Shown here: one piece after another, positions 54,287-62,992 of the stretch
Layout: each line of letters opens with the position of its first letter
How positions within the stretch are numbered: the first letter of the stretch is position 1
Source: Ignavibacteriales bacterium
GTDB lineage: Bacteria > Bacteroidota > Ignavibacteria > Ignavibacteriales > Ignavibacteriaceae
Reading direction: 5' to 3'
NCBI GenBank assembly: GCA_020061465.1
Contig: JAGUYG010000009.1
Location: 62,001 to 126,000, forward strand
Length of the DNA: 64,000 bases
Translations under genes and position numbers: made by a program
The notes under the pieces: generated by a model
What the model saw: the letters and a program-made list of their open reading frames with translations, nothing else
Databases searched by the model: none
Told to the model about the DNA's origin: nothing

Positions 54287-57200
54287 TGTTGACTCTTCTT
54301 TATTAAATACTCTTCTCTTGCAGAATAAAGCACAGGTACAACGAACAATGTAATCAATACTATAGTCATTCCGCCGAAAGCAGGAATAGCCATTGGTATC
54401 ATAATATCAGCGCCTCTTCCTTGTGATGTTAAAACCGGTAAAAGAGCAAGCAAGGTTGTTGCAACAGTCATAAGGCAAGGGCGTACCCTTTTCTTTCCAG
54501 CTTCTACTACAGCCTTGCGAACTTCTTCGCGGCTTTCAGGTTGATATCTTTTGAAACTTTGCTTAAGGTAGGTTGCAATTACTACTCCGTCATCAGTGGC
54601 AATACCGAATAAAGCAATAAATCCTACCCAAACAGCAACACTAAGATTGAACGTTCGCATCTGAAATAATTCGCGCATGTTTATCCCAAAAACTGAAAAA
54701 TCCATAAACCAATTTTGACTATACAACCATAGCATTATAAATCCGCCTGCAAATGCTAGTGCAATGGCAGATAAAATAAATAATGAAGTACTTACTGATC
54801 TAAACTGAAAATAAAGGATAAGAAAAATAACAGCCAAGACTATAGGAATGATGATAGAAAGGCGTTTCTCTGCTCTTATCTGGTTTTCATAGCTTCCTGA
54901 AAATTTATAGCTAACACCTGCCGGAACTATCAATTCGCCGGATGAAATTTTTTCTTCAAGAAAACGCTGCGCATCTTCAACTACTGTTACTTCAGCATAT
55001 CCTTCTTTTTTATCTAAAAGAACATAGCCTACCAAAAAAGTATTTTCTCCGCGAATCATGGCTGGTCCCTGCCTAAAATTAATTTCTGCAATTTCGCCAA
55101 GTGGAATTTGTTGCCCGGTCGGAGTTGGAATAAAAATACGTTTCATCATTTCGGGATCATCACGCCATTCACGTGCGTATCGAGCACGAATATTAAAACG
55201 TTCACGTCCTTCAACCGTAGTGGTTAATGGCATACCACCAATTGCAGTTTCGATATACATTTGAACTTCGGCAATGTTCAAACCGTAGCGAGACATTGCA
55301 TTTCGGTCAAGATCAATTTCAAGATAAGGTTTCCCTAAACTGCGATCGGCAAAGACTGCTTCTGCTTTTACTGAGGGAACTTCTTTTAATAGTTGTTCTA
55401 ACTTCAAGCTGAATTCTTCAATAACTTTTAAATTAGGACCGAATACTTTTATACCCATCGGTGCACGCATTCCTGTTTGAAGCATTACAAGCCGGGTTTC
55501 AATCGGTTGAAGTTTTGGAGCCGAAGTAACACCGGGAATGTTGTTGGTTGCTTTTACAATTTCATTCCAGATATCCTGAGGAGAATTGATATGATCTCTC
55601 CATTGCCTGAAATACTTTCCGTTATTATCAGGAATAAGATTTCCGTTTTCATCTATTACAAATTCTCCATTGCCATCAGTTTTAAAACGTACTGGATAAC
55701 CATTTTCATCAGTTATATACTCTGTTTTATAAAGAATAATATTTTCGAACATTGAAACAGGAGCGGGATCAAGCGCGCTTTCAATCCTGCCTGCTTTACC
55801 CACAACGGTATGCACTTCAGGTATTGCCTGCACGCGCATATCAAGCTGCTGAACGTATTTGAGATTAGCTTCAACACCGGAATGGGGCATTGAAGTCGGC
55901 ATCAACAGAAATGAACCTTCATCCAACGAAGGCATAAATTCCTTACCCATTCCGGGAAATGTATGTGCAAGTCCGCTCCATACAAAATTAGTTCTGATGT
56001 TTAATCCTACGGCATCAAATGTTTTTGGGATAAAACCAAAAACTTTATCAAAACCTAACCAGATATTTATTCCTAATAAAATAATTACAACCGGTATGGC
56101 AAGAAATGTTTTTTTGTTATCGAGGCACCAGTGAAGTATTTGAGGATAAAGCTTTATGAACACTTTGAATACACCGAGCACTAAAGCGATGATAAAAAGT
56201 ATAAAAATAAAATTGAGAAGTAAACTATTCTGAACACCGAGCGGAAGCCATTCGGCAGCAAGCAGCCATGATACTGCTGCGGTAATAATCCCGATTGTTA
56301 TTTTGTCATGATGCTTTGCTGCTAACGATAAAAATGATACGAGTCTTTTGTCTCTCAAATTTCTAAGAAAAGTTAGCCCGGGTCCCTTTTGATAATTGAT
56401 TGAATGATGAATCAAATTATTTGTTGCGAGTAAAATCAAGACTAAGCCTACCCATAGCAGCCACCATATAGAAATCAAACCGATTATCAATAAAAAAACA
56501 TTAAGATAGAACCGAAAATTTTCTTTTTTTGTTTTGATTGAAAAAAGCCAATGTGCAAAGGCAGGCATCAAAAGTAGTGTTATTATTACCGATGCAATTA
56601 ATGCAAACGTTTTGGTATAAGCCAATGGACCAAAAAGTTTTCCTTCTGCTTCTTGTAAAGTAAATACTGGCAAGAAACTAACAATGGTTGTTGAAACGGC
56701 AGTAAGTATAGCCGTTGCTACCTCACTTGAAGCATTATAGACCGTAGTTATTATAGATTGTCCAGCAGGCGCTTCATCTTTATGACGGAGAATATTTTCA
56801 TTTAGAATTATTCCTAAATCAACCATAGTCCCTATTGCTATTGCAATGCCTGAAAGAGCGACAATGTTAGCATCCACATTAAAATATTTCATCATAATGA
56901 AGCTCATCAGAACAGCAATAGGAAGTAATGCAGAAATAATTAGTGAAGCACGCAAATGCATTACCATAACTATAATAACTATTATAGTAATCAGTATCTG
57001 CAAACTAATTGCTTCATACAAAGTGCCCAATGTTTCATAAATCAATTGTGTGCGATCGTAAAAGGGAACTATAGTTACTTTTGAAACTCTACCATCGGCA
57101 AGTTTTTTTGATGGAAGACCGGGAGAAATTTCTTTGATCTTTTCTTTTACTTCCTGAATAACTTTGAGCGGATTATCGCCATAGCGAGCAACAACAACTC

Positions 57201-58113
57201 CACCGACAGCTTCAACACCGCCTTTGTCTAAGAATCCGCTGTGTCCCCGCGGTGCCGGTCCAAAATTCACTCTTGCAATATCGCGGATGCGAATAGGAAT
57301 GTTGTTTGTTACTTTAACTACCGCCTGTTCAATATCATTGAGCGATTTTACATAACCCAAACCGCGTACATAATATTCTGCAAGGTTCAGTTCTACTGTA
57401 TTGGCTCCAACATCAAGATTGCTTTGGCGAATTGCTTCCATAACCTGCATCATGCTTACGTTGTGTGCTTTCATTGCAACAGGATCTAGATCAACCTGGT
57501 ATTCCTTTACAAAGCCTCCGATTGAAGCTACTTCTGAAACACCTTCCGATGCTGTTAATGCATAACGAACATAAAAATCCTGGACTGTTCTTAACTCGTG
57601 CGGATCCCAGCCTCCTGCCGGATTTCCTTTCTCATCACGACCTTCAAGTGTGTACCAAAAAATTTGTCCTAATGCAGTAGCATCAGGACCGAGTGTAGGT
57701 GAAACACCGTCAGGAAGTAAATCGGGTGAAAGTGAGTTTAGTTTTTCAAGTACACGGGTTCTGCTCCAGTAGTATTCAACGCTTTCACCAAAGATGATGT
57801 AGATGCTGGAGAAGCCGAACATCGAAGTGCTTCTAATGCTTTTTACACCAGGCAATCCGAGTAGTGAAGTAGTAAGAGGATAAGTTATTTGGTCTTCCAC
57901 ATCCTGCGGACTTCGTCCCATCCATTCGGTAAAAACTATTTGTTGATTTTCACCAATGTCAGGAATTGCATCAACCGGCACAGGATCGCGCGGAAGGAAA
58001 TCAATGTTCCAATTGAATGGAGCTGTTGCGATGCCCCAGCCGACAAAAAGCAGCAGCAAGAGCATCGTAACAAGCTTGTTCTCAAGAAAGTATTTTATGA
58101 TTGAGTTTAGCAT
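54283..58113 (-). CDS. cusA: CusA-like heavy-metal RND efflux pump
   Basis: A 1276-residue inner-membrane RND transporter, about 230 residues longer than E. coli CusA. The N-terminus has TM1 and IPDIGENQQIVFTEWMGRSP. TM4 carries the proton-relay region with D432 and E439 (AIGTMVDLGIILNENILRH). Extra hydrophobic segments lie between the usual TM6 and TM7 (about 537-563, 604-622 and 629-649). It exports Cu(I)/Ag(I) or similar metals with CusB and the TolC-like channel. The stop overlaps the channel gene start. Confidence 0.92.
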   Translation of the reverse strand: MLNSIIKYFLENKLVTMLLLLLFVGWGIATAPFNWNIDFLPRDPVPVDAIPDIGENQQIVFTEWMGRSPQDVEDQITYPLTTSLLGLPGVKSIRSTSMFGFSSIYIIFGESVEYYWSRTRVLEKLNSLSPDLLPDGVSPTLGPDATALGQIFWYTLEGRDEKGNPAGGWDPHELRTVQDFYVRYALTASEGVSEVASIGGFVKEYQVDLDPVAMKAHNVSMMQVMEAIRQSNLDVGANTVELNLAEYYVRGLGYVKSLNDIEQAVVKVTNNIPIRIRDIARVNFGPAPRGHSGFLDKGGVEAVGGVVVARYGDNPLKVIQEVKEKIKEISPGLPSKKLADGRVSKVTIVPFYDRTQLIYETLGTLYEAISLQILITIIVIIVMVMHLRASLIISALLPIAVLMSFIMMKYFNVDANIVALSGIAIAIGTMVDLGIILNENILRHKDEAPAGQSIITTVYNASSEVATAILTAVSTTIVSFLPVFTLQEAEGKLFGPLAYTKTFALIASVIITLLLMPAFAHWLFSIKTKKENFRFYLNVFLLIIGLISIWWLLWVGLVLILLATNNLIHHSINYQKGPGLTFLRNLRDKRLVSFLSLAAKHHDKITIGIITAAVSWLLAAEWLPLGVQNSLLLNFIFILFIIALVLGVFKVFIKLYPQILHWCLDNKKTFLAIPVVIILLGINIWLGFDKVFGFIPKTFDAVGLNIRTNFVWSGLAHTFPGMGKEFMPSLDEGSFLLMPTSMPHSGVEANLKYVQQLDMRVQAIPEVHTVVGKAGRIESALDPAPVSMFENIILYKTEYITDENGYPVRFKTDGNGEFVIDENGNLIPDNNGKYFRQWRDHINSPQDIWNEIVKATNNIPGVTSAPKLQPIETRLVMLQTGMRAPMGIKVFGPNLKVIEEFSLKLEQLLKEVPSVKAEAVFADRSLGKPYLEIDLDRNAMSRYGLNIAEVQMYIETAIGGMPLTTTVEGRERFNIRARYAREWRDDPEMMKRIFIPTPTGQQIPLGEIAEINFRQGPAMIRGENTFLVGYVLLDKKEGYAEVTVVEDAQRFLEEKISSGELIVPAGVSYKFSGSYENQIRAEKRLSIIIPIVLAVIFLILYFQFRSVSTSLFILSAIALAFAGGFIMLWLYSQNWFMDFSVFGINMRELFQMRTFNLSVAVWVGFIALFGIATDDGVVIATYLKQSFKRYQPESREEVRKAVVEAGKKRVRPCLMTVATTLLALLPVLTSQGRGADIMIPMAIPAFGGMTIVLITLFVVPVLYSAREEYLIKKSQQ

Positions 58114-58241
58114 AATTCACAACTTTTTAGTTATCAACTTTTTTATGTCGAATGGACGAAAGGATGAATGATTGAATGAAATAAATTAAGAATTATATTT
58201 ATAAACTCATTCACTCATTCAATCATGCAAGCAATCATTCG

Positions 58242-58634
58242 TTAATGTCTATGATCTTCGTCTTTAGGCTTATGATTATCATTATCATTTATTTCTTCCC
58301 GTTCGTATTTGCAGCAGCCAGGGAGTTTTGAGTAATCTTCATCCGAAGCACGGTATTTTTCAGTATCGTGTCCTACTTTTGCTGCAATTTTGTGAAACTG
58401 TTCTTCACTGACTTTACTTTGGTCAAAAACTACCGATGCAATTTTTGTGTCTTCATCCCACACGGCGGATTCAACACCTTCCACCTTAAGGGCTTTTTCA
58501 ATTCTGCTTTTACACATGCCGCAATTGCCGAATACTTTGAACTCAACTTTTTTTGGTTTAGCGTAAATATTTGATTCAGTTATTCCGAATAATGTTGTAA
58601 TGATTAATGCTATTATGAAAAACATTTTTTTCAT
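58242..58634 (-). CDS. Periplasmic heavy-metal-associated (HMA) protein
   Basis: A 130-residue protein with signal peptide (to about NIYAKP). The HMA fold has metal motif GNCGMCKSRIEKAL (C-x-x-C) and a later VFDQSKVSEEQFHKIAAKVGHD. The tail is rich in charged residues and histidine (NDNDNHKPKDEDHRH). It likely carries copper to the pump. It is 128 bp before cusA; that gap has ATTCATTCA-type inverted words. Confidence 0.85.
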   Translation of the reverse strand: MKKMFFIIALIITTLFGITESNIYAKPKKVEFKVFGNCGMCKSRIEKALKVEGVESAVWDEDTKIASVVFDQSKVSEEQFHKIAAKVGHDTEKYRASDEDYSKLPGCCKYEREEINDNDNHKPKDEDHRH

Positions 58635-58676
58635 GACTTTAATCCTTCTAATGATTATTTAATTTCTTTATTAGTT

Positions 58677-58822
58677 ACTCACCTTACGCAGAATGACAAA
58701 CCTCCGAGGTTTCAATGATTGGTTCTACGTAAATAATTTTGATTATTAACTATAAAACAAGTTTAAGAACATACTAATTAACAAAACCCCGGAGGTTTTG
58801 TACTCAATTGCGTAATGTGAGT
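58677..58822. mobile_element. MITE-like inverted-repeat element
   Basis: Outer arms ACTCACCTTACGCA (58677-58690) and TGCGTAATGTGAGT (58809-58822) match at 13 of 14 positions as inverts. Inner arms ACAAACCTCCGAGGTTT (58696-58712) and AAACCCCGGAGGTTTTGT (58784-58801) form a second, near-perfect pair. The 146-bp element has no ORF. It fills most of the 329-bp gap between the HMA and HYC_CC_PP genes. No clear target duplication was seen. Confidence 0.6.
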
Positions 58823-58963
58823 TAGTTAGTTAAAATATGCTAACGATTATTATAACCTAGAACTACTCGAATAGAGTACTTCAAATTAGAATTATCGAAC
58901 TAAAATCGGATTTTAAGCGAACCGATTTACAAATCGTTGTTCTAAGGGAGATAAGAGCGAGTA

Positions 58964-59380
58964 TTAAATCAGAAGTACGGAATTAAAAAGATATATATGG
59001 CTGCTATAGAGGAGCGGGGGAGAGGGGCTTATGTTTATAAATAATTCGTGTTCTAAAAACTTAGTTAAAGCATCATTTGATAAAATAACAACTGAAAATT
59101 GAGTTTCGCCGCTCAACTCAACTTTTGATGAAACGAAATCATCCTTCACCGATTCATCAACGATATAATCCATGCAGCATTCGTCAATCTGTTTTGTGTA
59201 ATACAATTCAAAATCCTCGTCTTCCATGCAGCAGGAACTTTCATTATTTTTGCTGTGCATTTCACAGGCTGCGAAAGAAGTAGCTTCCATCATGGTACAG
59301 TAGTGAAGAACAAGAGGCAACGCCGTTGTGGAGAGACTAAATATAATCGTTAAGGTTAATATGAGCAGTCTTCGTTTCAT
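58964..59380 (-). CDS. HYC_CC_PP-family small membrane protein
   Basis: A 138-residue protein. Its N-terminal hydrophobic segment leads to LVLHYCTMMEATSF; cysteine pairs follow in SSCCMEDEDFEL and DECCMDYIV, and SPSPPLL lies near the end. HYC, CC and PP are the marks of the family of that name, often next to copper transport genes in Bacteroidota. It is the first gene of the copper set. A TTG at 59392 could add 4 residues. Its biochemical role is unknown. Confidence 0.78.
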   Translation of the reverse strand: MKRRLLILTLTIIFSLSTTALPLVLHYCTMMEATSFAACEMHSKNNESSCCMEDEDFELYYTKQIDECCMDYIVDESVKDDFVSSKVELSGETQFSVVILSNDALTKFLEHELFINISPSPPLLYSSHIYLFNSVLLI

Positions 59381-59392
59381 AAGCTTGGGCAA

Positions 59393-59879
59393 AAATAAAT
59401 TATCATATAAAACTATGCAACATTGATTACTGAAATTTTGTTATATAATTCCTGCATTATTTTTCATTTTATTCATAAGGCAACTCTAACAAGTTCGGAA
59501 TCCAACCTTTCGGTTATAGTTTTCAATTAACCTATCTTCAATTTAACTTTGCTGACTCCGGGTAATAAACACTACACATTATTTATGGAAGTATCTTTTA
59601 GTGCGGACTCTTTAATGAATCTTCTCATGCCGAATCCGCTTACTGTTCTTAGATAGAAATTATTATTATTTTTCATTAGCCTGTAAAACAGGAATGATTG
59701 TTCAATTGATTAATTCGCTGATGTAGTACTTAAATATTTCCCAAGCCAATCTGCATCGTCATGAAATTGTAGTTAATCGATTGGCACTGTGTTCTAATAT
59801 GAATGGAAGTCTCGTAATTAAATGCAGCTTATTAATAATTTGAGTTTGTAGTTTTTTCTAACAATCAAAAGGTTGTGTG
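59393..59879. other. Intergenic region between divergent genes
   Basis: A 487-bp AT-rich gap between the HYC_CC_PP gene (minus) and the VanY-like gene (plus). No tRNA, clear repeat or gene was seen. It should hold promoters for both directions, including the copper set, but I found no confident consensus match. Confidence 0.55.
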
Positions 59880-60671
59880 ATGAAAAAAATTTTACTTTTA
59901 CTCTTAATTTTATTTTCAGCCGTATTCATCTATATCGTTTTGCTTTTCATTCAAAGACCCGATTATGAAGAGCTTAATTTTGTTCATAAACGTTTTGCAC
60001 AATTAGTTCACGATAAGTGGGAAACAAAAATTAATTCTTTACCTAAAGAAGAACGGGCGGTTGTGGATTATGACATACTAATGGATGAACTAAATTATTT
60101 TGAAAGAAAGTTTGCTCAGAAGTTATTTAGTATAAATCCTAATGACATCGGTTTCAAAGGTCCATTTTATTCCAGAGAGAAGCCTGCGAATTTAGTAAAG
60201 ATTGAATCTGTAAAAGTAGGTAAATCAGAACAAGAGTCTGAAACAGGAATTCAATACTGTCCATACCAGTCATACCTAAATTATGAACGGATGATGAAAA
60301 AAATGGAAGATGATATTGGAATGCGACTTTACATCGATTCCGGATATCGTTCACCGGGAAGACAGGCATATTTATTCTTTTACTATCTCGTTACAAGCAG
60401 CGAATTTTCACTTCTTGAAAATGCTAAGTGGATTGCCATGCCCGGCTACAGCGAACACGGACACCCGATAAATAATGCAATCGACTTTATCAATGAAGAT
60501 GGTATTAATGGATTCAGCGGGAATCAAACAGCTAAAGATTTTGAGGTTCTTGAGGAATACAACTGGCTGCAAGCGAATGCACATTTATTTAATTTTTATT
60601 TATCCTATCCTAAAGGAAATCCGTATGGAGTAGAATTTGAACCGTGGCATTGGCACTGGGAGGTTAAATAA
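59880..60671 (+). CDS. VanY-like D-alanyl-D-alanine carboxypeptidase (M15)
   Basis: A 263-residue protein with an N-terminal membrane anchor (LLLLILFSAVFIYIVLLFI). The peptidase M15 motifs are DSGYRSPGRQAYL, the zinc site GYSEHGHPINNAIDF (S-x-H ... D) and EPWHWHWEV (E-x-x-H-x-H). It probably trims the terminal D-Ala of peptidoglycan in the periplasm. A GTG at 59877 is an in-frame alternative. No vancomycin-resistance genes are nearby. Confidence 0.87.
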   Translation: MKKILLLLLILFSAVFIYIVLLFIQRPDYEELNFVHKRFAQLVHDKWETKINSLPKEERAVVDYDILMDELNYFERKFAQKLFSINPNDIGFKGPFYSREKPANLVKIESVKVGKSEQESETGIQYCPYQSYLNYERMMKKMEDDIGMRLYIDSGYRSPGRQAYLFFYYLVTSSEFSLLENAKWIAMPGYSEHGHPINNAIDFINEDGINGFSGNQTAKDFEVLEEYNWLQANAHLFNFYLSYPKGNPYGVEFEPWHWHWEVK

Positions 60672-60680
60672 CTTATGGGC

Positions 60681-60842
60681 ACCTCTAAAATCTCAAATGA
60701 CAAGCACCAAAAGACAAATAAATTCCAAATTCAAAAAACGAAATTTCAAACAAATACAGTTTTTGCTTTGCTTTGGTCATTTGTATTTTAATTATTGGCT
60801 CTTATTTGAGATTTGTTTTTTGTGATTTGAGTTTTTAGAGGT
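60681..60842. repeat. 162-bp imperfect palindromic AT-rich repeat
   Basis: Ends ACCTCTAAAATCTCAAATGA and the complement of TTTGAGTTTTTAGAGGT match over about 20 positions. Inside are CAAATTTCAAA-like and CAAATCACAAAAAAC-like words. It lies entirely between the convergent VanY-like and epimerase genes. Repeats of this wording are common in several environmental bacterial phyla. A transcription-ending role is possible. Confidence 0.6.
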
Positions 60843-60846
60843 TCTC

Positions 60847-61257
60847 TTATATCTCTCCATCTTCGCACAGTTCTGTCAATACTCCTCCGGCAGCTTTTGG
60901 ATGAATGAATGCTATGTTCATCCTCTCAGCACCCGGACGTGGTTCAGAATCGATTAGCTGAATTCCTTTTTGCTTTAATTCGTCAAGAGATTGAGTTAAG
61001 TCACTTACAGCATAAGCAATATGATGAATACCTTCACCGCGTTTTTGAATGAACTTGCTTATTGGTCCTTCCGAATCAGTTGATTCAAGCAGCTCAACCT
61101 TTGTTTGTCCCACTAAGAAAAACGCAGTTCTTACGTTTTGATCTTTTACTTCCTCGATTTCGTAGCACTTCAAGGCTAAGATTTCCTCATAAAATTTTAT
61201 CGACTCCTCCAAATTTTTAACAGCAATTCCGATGTGTTCAATGTGAGTGATATTCAT
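60847..61257 (-). CDS. mce: Methylmalonyl-CoA epimerase
   Basis: A 136-residue vicinal-oxygen-chelate protein. Metal ligands are in the expected places: H8 in IEHIGIAV, Q in FLVGQTKVELLE, H in GIHHIAYAV and E in GGVLTELCE. It interconverts (R)- and (S)-methylmalonyl-CoA. It is 40 bp after the mutase gene on the same strand. Confidence 0.93.
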   Translation of the reverse strand: MNITHIEHIGIAVKNLEESIKFYEEILALKCYEIEEVKDQNVRTAFFLVGQTKVELLESTDSEGPISKFIQKRGEGIHHIAYAVSDLTQSLDELKQKGIQLIDSEPRPGAERMNIAFIHPKAAGGVLTELCEDGEI

Positions 61258-61297
61258 AATTATCCTCCTGGTTAATAAAGCTCATATAATTTGAATC

Positions 61298-62980
61298 CTA
61301 AGCAAGGTTTTGTTCTGTATATTTCCCGAACACTTCTCTCAACGTATTGCAAATTTCACCGATGCTCGCATAAACTTTTACTGCTTCAAGAATATAAGGC
61401 ATAAGATTACCGTCACCATTAGCTGCACTCTTTAACGATTCAAGCTTACTTTTCACATCATCGTTATTGCGTTCTCTTTTTATTTTTCTCAAAAAATCTA
61501 CCTGCGTATTCTGTATCTTCTCATCAATCTTGAGGAGATTTCTTTCAGCAGATTCAGTTATTTGAAACTTGTTTACGCCGACTACAATCCGTTCCTTTAC
61601 CTCCACTTCCTTTTCATGGCGATAAGCTGCCTCTTGAATTTGCGATTGAACATACCCCGATTCAATAGCAGCAATCATTCCGCCTAATGAATCTATTTTA
61701 TTGATATACTCTTCGGCTTGTTTCTCTATTTCATCTGTCATCGATTCTACATAATATGAACCGGCTAATGGATCAATTGTGTTTATCACTCCACTCTCAT
61801 AAGCAATTATCTGTTGAGTTCTAAGTGCAATTCGAACAGACTCTTCGGTGGGGAGGGCGAGGGCTTCATCCATTGAATTTGTGTGCAAACTTTGAGTGCC
61901 ACCCAATACCGCAGCTAAAGCCTGAAGTGTTACACGAACGATATTGTTTTCAGGCTGCTGCGCAGTTAGCGTTGAGCCGGCAGTCTGCGAATGAAATCTT
62001 AACATCATTGCTCTTGGGTCGGCTGCATTAAATCTATCTTTCATAATTTTTGCCCAAAGCCTTCGTGCCGCTCTGAATTTTGCTGCCTCTTCAAAAAGAT
62101 CATTGTGAGCGTTGAAGAAGAATGAAAGTCTCTTTCCAAACTCATCTACGTTTAATCCGGCATCAACCGCTGCCTGTACATAGGCTATTCCGTCAGCCAA
62201 AGTGAAGCCAACTTCCTGTGCGGCAGTTGAGCCGGCTTCTCTAATATGATAACCGGAAATTGAAATAGTATTCCATCTCGGCATTTCTTTTGCGCAGTAT
62301 TCAAAAATATTTGTAATTAATCTCATTGAAGGTTTCGGCGGAAAGATATAAGTACCGCGGGCGATGTACTCTTTTAAAATATCGTTTTGAATCGTTCCGC
62401 TTAATTGATTCTTTTCAACGCCTTGTTTTTCTGCAACGGCAATGTACATTGCCAATAATACTGAAGCGGGAGCATTGATAGTCATCGAGGTAGAGACTTT
62501 ATCCAATGGGATACTATAAAACAAAACTTCCATATCTGCGAGAGTGTCGATAGCAGCACCTACTTTACCTACTTCACCGTAAGAGATTGGGTCGTCACTG
62601 TCATAACCTATTTGAGTCGGCAAATCGAAAGCAATGGAAAGACCTGCCTGTCCTTGTTCAAGAAGATATTTATACCTTTTGTTTGACTCTTTCGCAGTTC
62701 CAAATCCTGCGTATTGACGCATAGTCCACAATTTTCCTCGATACATTGTTGGTTGAATTCCACGTGTAAATGGGTACTTACCGGGGAAGCCTATTTTTTC
62801 GATGTAATTCTGTTCACTGTTTTCAGAAGGTACGTAGAGCGGCTCAATAGGAGTAAATGATGCAGTCTTGAATTTCTTACGCCTTTCAGGTACGCTTTCA
62901 ATGAATTTGTTATAAACGTTTTGCTGCCAATCCTTAAAAGAATTTTTAATTTTCAAATGTATATTTTTTAACGGATGCAC
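61298..62980 (-). CDS. Methylmalonyl-CoA mutase, large subunit
   Basis: A 560-residue TIM-barrel protein. Features are [61 protein letters not shown], and [18 protein letters not shown]. It lacks the C-terminal B12-binding domain of full-length mutases, so it is the catalytic half of a split enzyme. It rearranges methylmalonyl-CoA and succinyl-CoA. Start is GTG 62980. Confidence 0.93.
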   Translation of the reverse strand: MHPLKNIHLKIKNSFKDWQQNVYNKFIESVPERRKKFKTASFTPIEPLYVPSENSEQNYIEKIGFPGKYPFTRGIQPTMYRGKLWTMRQYAGFGTAKESNKRYKYLLEQGQAGLSIAFDLPTQIGYDSDDPISYGEVGKVGAAIDTLADMEVLFYSIPLDKVSTSMTINAPASVLLAMYIAVAEKQGVEKNQLSGTIQNDILKEYIARGTYIFPPKPSMRLITNIFEYCAKEMPRWNTISISGYHIREAGSTAAQEVGFTLADGIAYVQAAVDAGLNVDEFGKRLSFFFNAHNDLFEEAAKFRAARRLWAKIMKDRFNAADPRAMMLRFHSQTAGSTLTAQQPENNIVRVTLQALAAVLGGTQSLHTNSMDEALALPTEESVRIALRTQQIIAYESGVINTIDPLAGSYYVESMTDEIEKQAEEYINKIDSLGGMIAAIESGYVQSQIQEAAYRHEKEVEVKERIVVGVNKFQITESAERNLLKIDEKIQNTQVDFLRKIKRERNNDDVKSKLESLKSAANGDGNLMPYILEAVKVYASIGEICNTLREVFGKYTEQNLA

Positions 62981-62992
62981 AATTAAACCTTA

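Noticed and set aside
59880-60671. Vancomycin-resistance cluster
   Set aside because: Only a VanY-like peptidase is present; VanH, VanA/B, VanX and VanRS-like genes are absent nearby.
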